A DNA stretch of 64,000 nucleotides from JBEKOF01 sp049513975 (GTDB lineage Bacteria > Verrucomicrobiota > Verrucomicrobiia > Limisphaerales > Palsa-1400), in the NCBI GenBank assembly GCA_049513975.1, contig JBEKVM010000029.1, positions 1-64,000 of the forward strand, written 5' to 3'. Below, in pieces: positions 26,191 to 35,419 of this stretch; the stretch's first letter is position 1, and every line of letters starts with the position of its first letter. Made by a program: the position numbers and the translations under genes. The notes beneath the pieces were generated by a model. It did not search any database, was not told the origin of the DNA, and saw nothing but the letters and a program-made list of their open reading frames with translations.

Positions 26191-27258
26191 CTGTATATTG
26201 CTGACTACAACAACAACCGCGTTCGCAAAGCGGATGCCAACGGCATCATTAGCACGGTGGGGGGCAATGGCATCCCGGGCTCTTCCGGGGACGGCGGCGC
26301 GGCCACCAATGCCAACCTGAATCATCCCCAAGGTGTGGGCTGGGACGCTTCCAGCAACCTGTATGTTGCTGACCTGGGCAATCAGCGCATTCGCAAGGTA
26401 GGTGCCAACGGCATCATCACCACCATCGCTGGAAATGGGGGCCATATCTATTCCGGGGACGGCGGTGTCGCCACCAATGCCAGCCTGGATGCCCCTGCTG
26501 GAGTTGCGTTGGACGGCGCTGGCAATTTGTATATCGCCGACAGTTCAAACCAACGTATTCGCAAGGTGGACGCCAACGGCATAATCACAACCGTGGCGGG
26601 CAATGGGACTTCAGGTTATATGGGAGATGGCGGTGCAGCCACCAATGGCCACCTCACCAGCCCAAACGGGGTGGCATTGGATGCGTCGGGCAACCTGTAT
26701 ATCGCGGACTACAACAACAACCGCATTCGCAAGGCGGACCCGAATGGCGTTATCACCACCGTGGCGGGCGGAGGCGCGGGCGGCGACGGCGGCGCGGCCA
26801 CGAACGCCAGCCTAAGCTTCCCCACCGGGGTGGCTTTGGATGTCTCTGGCAACCTATATATCGCCGACTCCGGTCACAATCGCATTCGCAAGGTGAATAT
26901 TTCTGGTTCCCCGGCACTCAATTTAACCAATGTGAGTGCCAACGATGCCGGCAGGCACACCGTGGTGGTGGCAAGTTTTTACGGCAGCGTGACCAGCGCC
27001 GTGGCCACGCTGACAGTCACCGACCCGCGCACCCCGCCGCAGATTATCGCCAGTGACGCCAGCTTCGGTTTCCTGACCAACCAGTTCGGGTTTAACCTCA
27101 GCGGCGCGGTCGGCCAGACGATTGTAGTGGATGGCTCGACGGATCTGGTGAATTGGACTCCGCTCTTCACCAATTGCTTATGCAGCAACCTGTTCTACTT
27201 CTGCGATCCGTGCTGGACCAATCCTCCGTGGCGCTTTTATCGGGCCAGGCTGCCGTGA
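26185..27258 (+). pseudogene. 5'-truncated NHL-repeat surface protein
   Basis: About 357 residues of NHL propeller repeats: LYIADYNNNRVRKADANGII, then GDGGAATNA and LYVADLGNQRIRKV, repeated five times. An Ig-like segment (LTNVSANDAGRHTVVVASF) and a tail ending FYRARLP follow. The frame is open back to 25882, but that upstream part is antisense to the GH51 remnant and has no signal peptide. The true N-terminus appears lost by a rearrangement at about 26185, so expression is doubtful. Confidence 0.72.
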
Positions 27259-27430
27259 GACACCGATGGGAAATGCTAAATGCTAAATGATAAAGTGGGT
27301 CTCCGGAGGGGAAGATGAATTGGATGGTGAGTTTTAACGGCGGTTGGGGAAGGATAAAAAGCGGCGGGCGGCGGCGGAAAGGAGTCACGGATCGAGTCTC
27401 GGCCTACCGATTTTGAATTCGGTCTTTTAA

Positions 27431-27547
27431 GGGCGCATCTTGATACAACCACCCTTGGATGGATCAAACCCCTCACCCTAACCCTCTCCCCACTTCGTGG
27501 GGCGAGGGAATTGGCAAATCGCATGGTGGTGGTATCAAGATGCGCCC
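27431..27547. mobile_element. 117-bp MITE-like element, copy 2
   Basis: Nearly identical to 11130-11246: same length, same 16-bp perfect terminal inverted repeats and the same CCCCACTTCGTGGGG hairpin, with only a few differences (for example CCCTTGGATGGATCAA against CCATTGGATGGATGGA). It is flanked by GTCTTTTAA on the left and GTTTTTTAA on the right, a 9-bp near-match. It explains most of the gap at 27259-27609. Confidence 0.85.
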
Positions 27548-27609
27548 GTTTTTTAAACGGAGGTTGTTAATGGCTCGCGCAGCGCTGGGACGCGGCTTAT
27601 GTTGAGGGG

Positions 27610-28209
27610 ATGAGCAGGAAAGCGGAAAGAATTGCGGGGATGATGGCGGGGATGAAGGGGGAAGCGCCAAACGACAAGGGAGTGGACCGGCATTATGCGG
27701 GGTATTTTGAGTGTTTTAACCGGGGGCTTTTTTATGAGGCGCATGATGTGCTGGAACAGCTCTGGCTGAGGCAACGGGGCGGTCCGAACGGGCTTTTTTA
27801 CAAGGGGCTGATCCAGTTGGCGGGGGCGTTTGTGCATTTGCAGAAGGACCGGAGGGGGCCGGCGGCGGCGTTGTTGAAGCTGGCGCGGAGGAATTTGCAG
27901 GGGTATCCGGCGGCGCATGAGGGGCTGGAGGTGCGGGAGGTTTTGGTTCTGATTGAAGGCTGGCTGGGAAAATTGGAGGAGGGAGTCAATCCGCTGGAGG
28001 AGGAGGGGCGGCCGAAGGAGATTAGGATTAAGATGAAGAATTGCGGCAATCCGCTGGCGGCGGAGGGTGGAGTTGTTGAAGGGGCTGGATCAAAAGGAAT
28101 AATGGACGCCCGGGTAGAGGCATTGAATGGCCCCATGGTAGATGAGCCGGGCCAGGGGGCCGAAAAGTTGCCAGGCCAGGATCATGCCGATGAAGGAGAC
28201 TCCGGGTGA
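27610..28209 (+). CDS. DUF309 domain protein
   Basis: 199 residues. The DUF309 helical core (about 25-120) shows HYAGYFECFNRGLFYEAHDV, LEQLWL and KGLIQLAGAFVHLQKDRRGP. Biochemical role unknown. The last 40 residues (from about IMDARVEALNGP) overlap the convergent M50 gene by 120 bases and look like antisense readthrough, so the conserved protein probably ended earlier before a stop was lost. Confidence 0.82.
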   Translation: MSRKAERIAGMMAGMKGEAPNDKGVDRHYAGYFECFNRGLFYEAHDVLEQLWLRQRGGPNGLFYKGLIQLAGAFVHLQKDRRGPAAALLKLARRNLQGYPAAHEGLEVREVLVLIEGWLGKLEEGVNPLEEEGRPKEIRIKMKNCGNPLAAEGGVVEGAGSKGIMDARVEALNGPMVDEPGQGAEKLPGQDHADEGDSG

Positions 28210-28803
28210 ACGCAGGAAGGCGGTGTAGCGGGCGGCGGCGGATTCGGAAAGACAGAGGAGGGGGAGGCTGGAGCCGTCGAGGGGAGGCAGTGGGATGAGG
28301 TTGAAGGCGAAGAGAAGGAGGTTGAGATAGAAAAAGACGCTGAGGAGGACGGCGGCCAGTTCGCAGAGGCCCGGGCGATTGGCCGAGACGAGGCGGGTGG
28401 CGTTGCTGATCTGTTCCGGGGCGGTAAACCAACCGAGGTGGAAGCCGAGGCGAATGAGGAGCGCGGCGGTGAGGCAGATGAGGAGGTTGGAGACCGGCCC
28501 GGCCAGGGCCATGAGGGCGGCGCGACGGGGGTGGCGACAAGCCCATTCCGGATCGTAGGGCGCGCTGGCCCAACCAATCATCCAGCCGCCCATGATGTAG
28601 GAAAGGATGGGGATAATGACCATGCCGAAGGGTTCGCGGCGGATGTGGGGAATGGGATCCAGTGTGACCTGGCCGCCGCGATGGGCGGTGGGGTCCCCCA
28701 ACTTTAAGGCGACGAGGGCATGGCTGGCTTCATGCAAGGTGGTGGAGAAGAGAAAAGCGAGGTACCAGGCGGCGCCGTTGAAGAGGGTGATTTGCGGGGA
28801 CAT
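28090..28803 (-). CDS. Site-2 protease family (M50) membrane metallopeptidase
   Basis: 237 residues, about six membrane helices. The zinc site is HEASH in 'LFSTTLHEASHALVALKLG', and the second motif is NLIPLPPLDGSSLP. GPVSNLLICL is also typical. It has no PDZ domain, so it is the compact S2P class. Substrate unknown. It overlaps the 3' end of the DUF309 gene. Confidence 0.92.
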   Translation of the reverse strand: MSPQITLFNGAAWYLAFLFSTTLHEASHALVALKLGDPTAHRGGQVTLDPIPHIRREPFGMVIIPILSYIMGGWMIGWASAPYDPEWACRHPRRAALMALAGPVSNLLICLTAALLIRLGFHLGWFTAPEQISNATRLVSANRPGLCELAAVLLSVFFYLNLLLFAFNLIPLPPLDGSSLPLLCLSESAAARYTAFLRSPGVSFIGMILAWQLFGPLARLIYHGAIQCLYPGVHYSF

Positions 28804-28849
28804 GGTTTGGAACTGCCGGGAAGGAGGGGGCTGTCAAAAGAAGCAGACA

Positions 28850-29398
28850 TCAAGAGGGCATCATGCCGGTTTTGCGGGCGTAGTTAAAGAGGCCGCCGGC
28901 ATCCACGACGGGGCGGACATCGCCGAGGGGTTTGAAGGGGTGGGTTTTTCCGGTCTTGGCAATGGTGACGGCGGCCCGGTCCAAATCCACGGTGACGACA
29001 TCGCCGGTTTGCAAGGCGTCGCAGAGGCGGTCGGCGCATTCGCAGGGATAGAGTTCGCCGGTGGCCACGGAGTTGCGAAAGAAAATGCGGGCGAAACTTT
29101 CGGCGAGGACGACATGGCAGCCGGAGGAGCCGAGGGCGATGGGAGCGTGCTCGCGGGAGCTGCCGCAGCCGAAATTGCGGCCGGCGACGACGATGGGATA
29201 ATCGCTTTGGAGTTTGCCTTGCTTGATGAAGCGGACGGGGTAAAGGGAGTCGGGCAGACCGGCGAGGGCGTGGCTGCCGAGTTTTTTGTATTCGGCGGGG
29301 ATGGTGGGGACGAGGTTGAGGTATTGCGCGGAGATGATTTGGTCGGTGTCAATGTTGTCGCGCACGACGTAAACAGGGCCAGTAAAAACAGATTGCAT
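28850..29398 (-). CDS. leuD: 3-isopropylmalate dehydratase small subunit
   Basis: 182 residues. Swivel-domain features: VVRDNIDTDQIISAQYLN at the start, AGRNFGCGSSREHAPIAL in the middle and ARIFFRNSVATGELYP. It works with LeuC to isomerise isopropylmalate in leucine synthesis. No leuC or other leucine gene is in this window, so the subunits are encoded apart. AcnA-like or homoaconitase subunits are the alternative. Confidence 0.92.
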   Translation of the reverse strand: MQSVFTGPVYVVRDNIDTDQIISAQYLNLVPTIPAEYKKLGSHALAGLPDSLYPVRFIKQGKLQSDYPIVVAGRNFGCGSSREHAPIALGSSGCHVVLAESFARIFFRNSVATGELYPCECADRLCDALQTGDVVTVDLDRAAVTIAKTGKTHPFKPLGDVRPVVDAGGLFNYARKTGMMPS

Positions 29399-29529
29399 GG
29401 GTGGAATGTGCCCGAAGCGGAGGGGAATTCAAGGGTGTTGTTGCAGGGGAATGGGACGGGGGACTTATGGGACGCATGGGAAGGATAGGGCGAATGGCAC
29501 GGATCGGACGCGCGGGCGGGAAGGGGCGG

Positions 29530-30630
29530 TTATTGTTGCGGGGTGGCCAGATAGGACTGCAATTGGCGGTGGCGTTCGGGGAGAGGGAGTTTGGCCAGTT
29601 GGGCGACGGCTTGGTAGAATTTTTCCAGGTCGCCGGCGTTGGCGCGGAGAAGGGAGTCGAAGGCGGGCACGAGATCGTAGTAGGCGGAGACGGTGTTGAG
29701 CTTGGCGTTGTTGATGGGCTGGTCGAACCAATCGTCGAAAGGGGATTGGCCGTCCCAGGAGGCTTTGAGAACGGAGTGGCTGGCGCGGAGTTGGGCGAGA
29801 ATGTCCTGTTTGCGGGAGAGTTTGGCGGTGTCGGATAAGTTTGGGTTGTCATAGAGGGCCTGCAATTGGGCGCGGGCGGCCATGATGAGGTCAATGAATT
29901 GATGGTCCTTGGCCAGATCGGCGCGGTAGCGGTCGCAAGCTTGGGGCGCAGAGGCAGCCAGGAGCCAGCGGCGCACGCCCTCGGACGCCACGGCGGTGGC
30001 GAAGGCTTCATTGAAGTCGGTGTCGCCGGGGACGAAGAGGCGCTGATGGGCCAGTTCGTGGAAAATAATTTCGGCAAGGGCGGAGTCGGGATCGTCTAGG
30101 AAGGTGTTGAGAACGGGGTCCCGGAACCAGCCGAGGGTGGAGTAGGTTTCGATGCCGTCCACATAGACATCCCAGCCTTTGTTGGCGAAGTCACCGGCAT
30201 AACGGCGGGCGGGCTGTTCGTGAAAGTAGCCGCGATAGCTGACGCGGCCGACGATGGGGAACCACCAAGTCACGGGATCGAGGGAAAGGGCGGGGGCGAT
30301 GTTGACGTTCCAGACGACAAATGGGCGGTGGAGGTCGGTGTATTTAAGGTAGCTCCGGCCGGCGGGGAGGAGGAGTTGTTGGGCGGCGAATTGGCGAATT
30401 GCCAAGATGGTTTCGAATTTGGCTTTGAGGGGGGCTGGAGTTTTTGGATCGGCGAGGAGCTTGGGGATGGACTGCTGATGGAGGAGGATTTGGCACTGGC
30501 CGGCGACGGCCTGCTGGTAGTAACCGACGGTCTGGCAGCCGGAAAGGGCGACAACCAGCAAGGCGCCAGCCAGCCCGCCGAGGCAACGGCGGAGAGTGGA
30601 CCGGCGCGAACGGGGCGGGGCGTTATCCAA
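29530..30630 (-). CDS. Putative lipoprotein aminopeptidase (Aminopep family)
   Basis: 366 residues with a lipobox (LLVVALSGCQTVGYY). The family signature GWFRDPVLNTFLDDPDSALA is followed by the zinc motif IIFHELAHQRLF and FNEAFATAVASEG. These features fit the predicted aminopeptidase family PF10023. It probably acts in the periplasm anchored to a membrane. The TlpA-like gene ends 3 bases upstream on the same strand, so they may form an operon. Confidence 0.88.
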   Translation of the reverse strand: MDNAPPRSRRSTLRRCLGGLAGALLVVALSGCQTVGYYQQAVAGQCQILLHQQSIPKLLADPKTPAPLKAKFETILAIRQFAAQQLLLPAGRSYLKYTDLHRPFVVWNVNIAPALSLDPVTWWFPIVGRVSYRGYFHEQPARRYAGDFANKGWDVYVDGIETYSTLGWFRDPVLNTFLDDPDSALAEIIFHELAHQRLFVPGDTDFNEAFATAVASEGVRRWLLAASAPQACDRYRADLAKDHQFIDLIMAARAQLQALYDNPNLSDTAKLSRKQDILAQLRASHSVLKASWDGQSPFDDWFDQPINNAKLNTVSAYYDLVPAFDSLLRANAGDLEKFYQAVAQLAKLPLPERHRQLQSYLATPQQ

Positions 30631-30632
30631 GA

Positions 30633-31475
30633 TCAGTTGACGCCGAGGGCTTTTTTCACGGCCGGCTCCAAGGCTTCACCGCGGACGTTTTTGGCGATGA
30701 TTTTGCCGGAGGTGTCGAGGAGGAAAGTGGCGGGGATGCTCTGGATGCCGTATTTGACCGCGAGGTCGTTCTGCCAGAACTTGCCGTCGAAATACTGGCG
30801 CCAAGGCATGTTATGGTCTTTGGTGAAGCTGATCAATTTGTCCTTGTCGCCGTCGCGATCGAGGCTGACGCCGATGATCTCGAAGCCCTTGTCGTGATAT
30901 TTCTGGTAAACGGCGGCGACATTGGGGACTTCGCCGACGCAGGGGCCGCACCAAGTGGCCCAAAAATCAATCATGACCACCTTGCCTTTGTAGGCGGCGA
31001 CGGACATGGGCTTGCCGTCCAGGTCCTTCACATCGAAATCGGGGAAGGCGGATTGGACGGCGAGGGCGTCTTGAATTTTTCTGGATTCTTCGCCCTTCTT
31101 GATGTTGGCGAGCATGGTGTCCACGTTTTTGGCCTGCTTGGAAGCGGGGAAGTCGCGCTGGAGTTGTTTGAGCATCTCGGAGCCTTTGTCCATTTGCTGG
31201 AAAACCTGGAGGTAAAGGGTGGCTTTCATGAAAGCGATGTTGGCCACGTCGTCGTTGGTTTCGCCTTTGTGCTTGGCGAGGAGGGCGTCGAACTCCTTGA
31301 GGTGGTCGGCCTGGTCGGCTTCGGTCCGATTCTGGCCGTCTTTGAGGCTGGCGGAGATGCGGAAGACCAAATTACTCAGTTCCAGCGCAGTGGCGCTTGG
31401 CTCGGCGGCGCGGGCGCGAAAAGAGGGAAGAAAAAGGGCGGCGACGGCGAGCATGGTGAGCAATCTGTTCTTCAT
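30633..31475 (-). CDS. TlpA-like thioredoxin-fold protein
   Basis: 280 residues with a signal peptide (LTMLAVAALFLPSFRARA). A helical N-terminal region (about 25-130) is typical of large secreted Verrucomicrobiota/Bacteroidota TlpA relatives. The thioredoxin domain has VVMIDFWATWCGPC and the cis-Pro segment IQSIPATFLLD. Probable role: periplasmic disulfide reduction. Confidence 0.92.
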   Translation of the reverse strand: MKNRLLTMLAVAALFLPSFRARAAEPSATALELSNLVFRISASLKDGQNRTEADQADHLKEFDALLAKHKGETNDDVANIAFMKATLYLQVFQQMDKGSEMLKQLQRDFPASKQAKNVDTMLANIKKGEESRKIQDALAVQSAFPDFDVKDLDGKPMSVAAYKGKVVMIDFWATWCGPCVGEVPNVAAVYQKYHDKGFEIIGVSLDRDGDKDKLISFTKDHNMPWRQYFDGKFWQNDLAVKYGIQSIPATFLLDTSGKIIAKNVRGEALEPAVKKALGVN

Positions 31476-31602
31476 AAAAGTCCTGAGTTTAAAACTGTTT
31501 GGAAATGTTCAACGACGGAGGAGAGCACGAGGCGGGGCGGAAAGCAAGGTTAATTGTCGGATTAAGGGATTAGGATTAGGATTAAGAGATTAGGATTACG
31601 AA

Positions 31603-32040
31603 TCAGCGTTTGGCGGCAGGGAGGGCCGGGGTCAGAAGGTCCACTTCGCCGCCATCGAGACCCAGGTGGCCGTCGCGCGGCTCGCAGCAGGATTGCATCT
31701 GGTTCCAAATGGTCTTGACGGACTCGGGGGCGTGTTCGGGCTTGGCGTGGCTGGCCCAGGTGAAAATCTCGATGAAGCGGGTCTGGCCGCCGCCATCCTT
31801 GTCGCGGACGATAACGTGGGGTTGGGCGGAAACCATGCGCTCCTTTTGATAAATGGCCCAGGCGCGCGCCAGGGTGTCTTGCAGTTGGGCTTCCTGGCCG
31901 GCTTTGACATGATAGGTGACCATGACCGTTTCAGGGGGGTCCGCTTTGGCCGGCGGAGTGCGTGGGGAATGGGACTTGGGGGTGGAACAGGCGGTCAAGG
32001 AGCCGAGGAAAAAGGCGAACCAGAGCGGGGTGATTTTCAT
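31603..32040 (-). CDS. Small lipoprotein with dimeric alpha/beta (ABM-like) domain
   Basis: 145 residues from ATG 32040, with a lipobox (FFLGSLTACSTP). The mature part reads TVMVTYHVKAGQEAQLQDTL, ARAWAIY and later FIEIFTWASHAKPEHAPES, a ferredoxin-like pattern close to antibiotic-biosynthesis-monooxygenase-type domains. Catalytic role uncertain. Just downstream at 31561-31600 is a GGATTA-type short repeat. Confidence 0.7.
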   Translation of the reverse strand: MKITPLWFAFFLGSLTACSTPKSHSPRTPPAKADPPETVMVTYHVKAGQEAQLQDTLARAWAIYQKERMVSAQPHVIVRDKDGGGQTRFIEIFTWASHAKPEHAPESVKTIWNQMQSCCEPRDGHLGLDGGEVDLLTPALPAAKR

Positions 32041-32063
32041 AAGGCGGGGATAGCGGGCCGTAT

Positions 32064-32279
32064 TCATGCGAATACTAATCGGCCGCGCGGCAAGGGAATT
32101 TCCAAGCCGTCGTCTTTGGCGGTTTTGATCCAAAACTTGATGGCGTCTTCGGCGTTTTTTATGGCGGCGTGCCGTGTGGAGCCGTGGGCCATGCAACCGG
32201 GGAGCTCGGGCACATCAACCACGTAGGCTGTATCTTCCTCGCTCCACCAGACAATCATTTCATAGCGGTTGGGCTTCAT
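32064..32279 (-). CDS. hicB: HicB-like antitoxin
   Basis: 71 residues: YEMIVWWSEEDTAYVVDVPE, then LPGCMAHGST and AAIKNAEDAIKFWIKTAKD, the single-domain HicB fold without a C-terminal DNA-binding domain. It is coded just after the HicA gene with a 4-base overlap, as in standard hicAB modules, where it neutralises the mRNA-cutting toxin. Confidence 0.88.
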   Translation of the reverse strand: MKPNRYEMIVWWSEEDTAYVVDVPELPGCMAHGSTRHAAIKNAEDAIKFWIKTAKDDGLEIPLPRGRLVFA

Positions 32280-32518
32280 ATTAGTTTGTAATTTGCCAGA
32301 ATTCTGCGGACTTGTCGAACTTGATAGGGCTTGGCGTTGGAGCCTTCGCGCTGGAGATTGATGCGTTCCAATACGCCTGTTTGGGTGAAAATATGATGGC
32401 TCGCCGAAACGCGCATCCGAAAACCTTTAGCCTGGAGCAGATGGCAAAGCTGGTCGAACCGGATGTTGGCGTCCGACTGGCCCCGAAGGATTTTTTCAAG
32501 GGTTTTTTCGGCACTCAT
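32276..32518 (-). CDS. hicA: HicA-like mRNA interferase toxin
   Basis: 80 residues: a double-stranded RNA-binding-like fold with 'FDQLCHLLQAKGFRMR' and the catalytic-type His in SASHHIFTQTG. The C-terminus YQVRQVRRILANY fits the last helix. It sits first in the operon, as usual for hicAB. Confidence 0.85.
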   Translation of the reverse strand: MSAEKTLEKILRGQSDANIRFDQLCHLLQAKGFRMRVSASHHIFTQTGVLERINLQREGSNAKPYQVRQVRRILANYKLI

Positions 32519-32563
32519 TTTCGCATTGGATGGTATAGCTGGCGATTGTGTTTGTTCCCAATG

Positions 32564-34310
32564 TCATTGCTTTTGGGATTCCTTCGCCCATGTGTCCTTC
32601 AAGGTGATGGTGCGGTTGAAAATGAGATGGCCGGGGGCGCTCTCCTTGTCCAAGGCGAAGTAGGCCAGGCGCTCAAATTGATAGCGGCATTCGGGCCTGG
32701 CGTCTTGCAAACCCGGCTCGCATTTGGCGGTGACGACTTCGAGGGAGCGCGGGTTGAGGTGTTGTTTGAAATCGCCGGCGGCGTCGGGTTCGGGGACGGT
32801 AAAGAGGCGGTCGTAGAGGCGGACTTGGGCGTCGGTGGCGTGGGGGGCGCTGACCCAGTGAATGGTGCCTTTGACTTTGCGGGCGGCGTTGGGGCCGCCG
32901 GTGCGGCTGTCGAAGTCGGCGGTGCAATGAAGTTGGGCGATGTTGCCGGCAGCATCTTTGACCACTTCATCGCACTTGATGATGAAGGCGTATTTGAGGC
33001 GGACCTCGCCGCCGGGTTTGAGGCGGAAGAATTTGGGGGGCGGCGCTTCCATGAAATCGTCGCGCTCGATGAACAGTTCGCGGCTGAAGGGGATTTTGCG
33101 GGTGCCGGCGTTTTGGTCCTGGGGATTGTTGAGAGCATCGAGTTGCTCCACTTTGCCTTCGGGAAAATTGGTGATGATGAGTTTGAGGGGCCGCAGGACG
33201 GCCAGGCGGCGCAGGGCGCGCTGGTTCAAGTCCTCGCGGATGGCGTGTTCGAGGACGGCGACGTCGGTGATGCCGTTGTATTTGGTGATGCCGATGTGGT
33301 AGGCGAAATGGCGGAGGGCTTCGGGGGTGACGCCGCGGCGGCGCAGGCCGGAGATGGTGGGCATGCGGGGATCGTCCCAGCCGGTGACAATTTTATCGTT
33401 GACAAGTTGGAGGAGCTTGCGCTTGCTCATGACGGTGTAGCCGAGGCTGAGGCGGGCGAACTCGTATTGATGGGGAAGGGGCCGGGGCAGATCGAGGCTT
33501 TGCAGGAACCAATCGTAGAGGGGGCGGTGGACTTCGAATTCGAGGGTGCAGATGCTGTGGGTGATGCCTTCGAGGTAGTCGCTGAGGCAATGGGCGAAAT
33601 CGTACATGGGATAAATGCACCATTTGGCGCCGGTGTGATGGTGCTCGGCGTGGCGGATGCGGTAGATGACGGGGTCGCGCAGCCAGATGTTGGGGGAGGC
33701 CATGTCAATTTTGGCGCGCAAGGTGCGGGTGCCGTTGGGAAATTCGCCGTTTTTCATGCGCTGGAGGAGGTCCAGGTTTTCGGCAATGGGACGGTCGCGA
33801 AAGGGGCTGTCCTGGCCGGGGCGGTCCGGGGCGCCGCGGTATTTGTCGGTGTCGTCGGGGGAGAGGTCGCAGATGTAGGCTTTGCCTTTTTTGACGAGGG
33901 TGACGGCGTAGTCGTAGAGTTGATCGAAATAGTCGGAGGCGTAGAAAGGCTCCTGGATTTCGGATTTCGGATTTCGGATTTCGGATTTTAAGACGGGCGG
34001 GAGATAGAAATCGGGTTTGCCGTTGCTGGTGACGGCTTCGGGGGTTTTGCCTTTGGGTTTGAGGCCCAACCGGTCGCCGGCCCAGCCGCCGATGAGCCAG
34101 TTGACGTCTTCCTGGATGGAGTCCACGTATTCGACGTCTTCCTTGGTGGGATTGGTGTCGTCCATGCGGAGGTTGCAGACGCCGCCGAATTCGCGGGAAG
34201 CGGGTGTGGATTTGGGCATAACGCTTCTCCGCCAGATGGGCGGCGACGATGTCGCGAATGAAATCGGCGGGGGCGGGCGGCGGAGTTTTATCTGGATTGG
34301 GCGTGGTCAT
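32564..34310 (-). pseudogene. glnS: glnS with frameshifting deletion of the HIGH motif region
   Basis: The frame from ATG 34310 encodes a normal start (PADFIRDIVAAHLAEKRYAQ, then IHTRFP). It then runs out of frame at about 34195, where the downstream frame picks up REFGGVCNLRMDDTNPTKED and continues through a complete class I GlnRS. That part has YASDYFDQLYDYAV, 'WCIYPMYDFAHCLSDYLE', the KMSKS-equivalent VMSKRKL and the C-terminal beta-barrels. The missing piece is the PEPNGYLHIGHAKS-type ATP-binding segment, about 22 residues. As sequenced, no active enzyme can be made. An assembly error is possible. Confidence 0.85.
33955..33989. repeat. GGATTTC heptamer array inside the glnS coding region
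   Basis: Four perfect GGATTTC units plus GGATTTT lie in the insertion region of glnS before the ASDYF motif. On the coding strand they give LKSEIRNPKSEIQEP. This is the same 7-bp repeat style seen between genes, here in a protein. Confidence 0.9.
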
Positions 34311-35175
34311 GGTGCGGCGTTAAACATCATGGAGGAATATATCGGTTGTGGTTCTGTCATGGCAAGCCCGCTGGAGCGGATGGATGTTCGTGGTCAAGGC
34401 CGTCAAGGTTCAAAAATGTGGTTTGACCGGGTTTGACCGGGTTTGACCGGATGGGTTCGTTTGGCAGAATTCGACCGCGGCAGGTCGTGTTAGAGGCGGC
34501 GGTTGATTGGCCCGCCGATGGGTTGCGGCCGCGGAGCGAATTGGCCATTTTTTGCCATGTTGAGTCATAAGATTTATTTTTTTGCCTTTATTAACCTTTA
34601 TTAGCCTTTATTAACCTTTATTGGAATGGGGCCGGCGAATCCGGGCGCAAAGGCCAACGAGTTCAGCGCGGCCAGCCGGGAGCAAAGGAGTTGAACGACG
34701 GATAGAAAATGCAGAATGCAGAATGCAAAATGCAGAATTCCGAATCCGCTGCAATCCGCGGTAAAATCCTTGCGGAAAGTAGTGATGGCAGAGGAGGGAA
34801 GATCGTCCCTGTTGAATCGAGTGCTCCGGGATGCCGCGGCACGCTCCCCGCCCGCGCCTGCGCTGGCCGCATTCTCCCGGATGCGGCCTTGGACTGTGCC
34901 TCCGTTTCTCACGCTGACGATTGAACCATAGGTTCTAATTTTTGTCAAGCCCCGGTTTGAAGAAAATGCAGAATGAAGAATGCAGAATGCAGAATGAAAA
35001 ATCGGCTTCCTTGGCGAATGTGACGCGCGACGAGGAAAGAGAACGGAGATGGGTGATTATGCCCCAGTGACGCGCTTTTGACAAGTTTGTAAGCACTTAC
35101 AGCGCAATCATTTGCACTTGAGATAGGGCGAAACCATAGTTTCATAATTCTCATGGCCTCCGGCGGGACACGCGG
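34311..35175. other. Gene-poor region with short direct repeats
   Basis: No convincing gene. It holds TTTGACCGGG repeated three times (about 34423-34452), TTTATTAACC-type decamers (about 34587-34621), and GCAGAAT-type heptamers at about 34709-34737 and 34966-34998. These look like slipped tandem repeats. The rest shows no coding bias. Confidence 0.6.
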
Positions 35176-35380
35176 CCCCGACGAGTGCATGGTCGTGAAG
35201 TCGCTGGATTCCAGCTTGCGCCCGGTGGCCGTGTGCAAACACCCCTTCGCAACATGGAATCCACCGCCATCACCACCAGGGATTTGAAGGCATGGAGGGA
35301 AACCCGCTTTTGGAGCATCAATCTCGATTTCCACTCTCGCGGAGGGGGAAAAATCAGACGGTGCCATCACTCGCTCTCCG
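35176..35380. repeat. Repeat A', related to 43363-43555
   Basis: About 200 bases align with repeat A inside the tRNA-Pro element, sharing GTGAAGTCGCTGGATTCCAG, TTCGCAACATGGAATCCACC and GCGGAGGGGGA. It forms the downstream border of the propeller gene at 35420, as A borders the cassettes at 43587. Best read as a remnant of a related element. Confidence 0.85.
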
Positions 35381-35419
35381 CCGTCTTGCCGAACGACCGG
35401 GACTCGCCTTTATACACAT

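Noticed and set aside
25844..26320. Overlapping frame starting MNLRLIQAITPRCY upstream of the NHL repeats
   Set aside because: It is antisense or out of frame to the GH51 remnant and NHL repeats and has no protein-like pattern of its own.
35381..35419. GCCGAAC near the A' border as a possible attC end
   Set aside because: Only one box is present and there is no room for a full site before the propeller stop codon.
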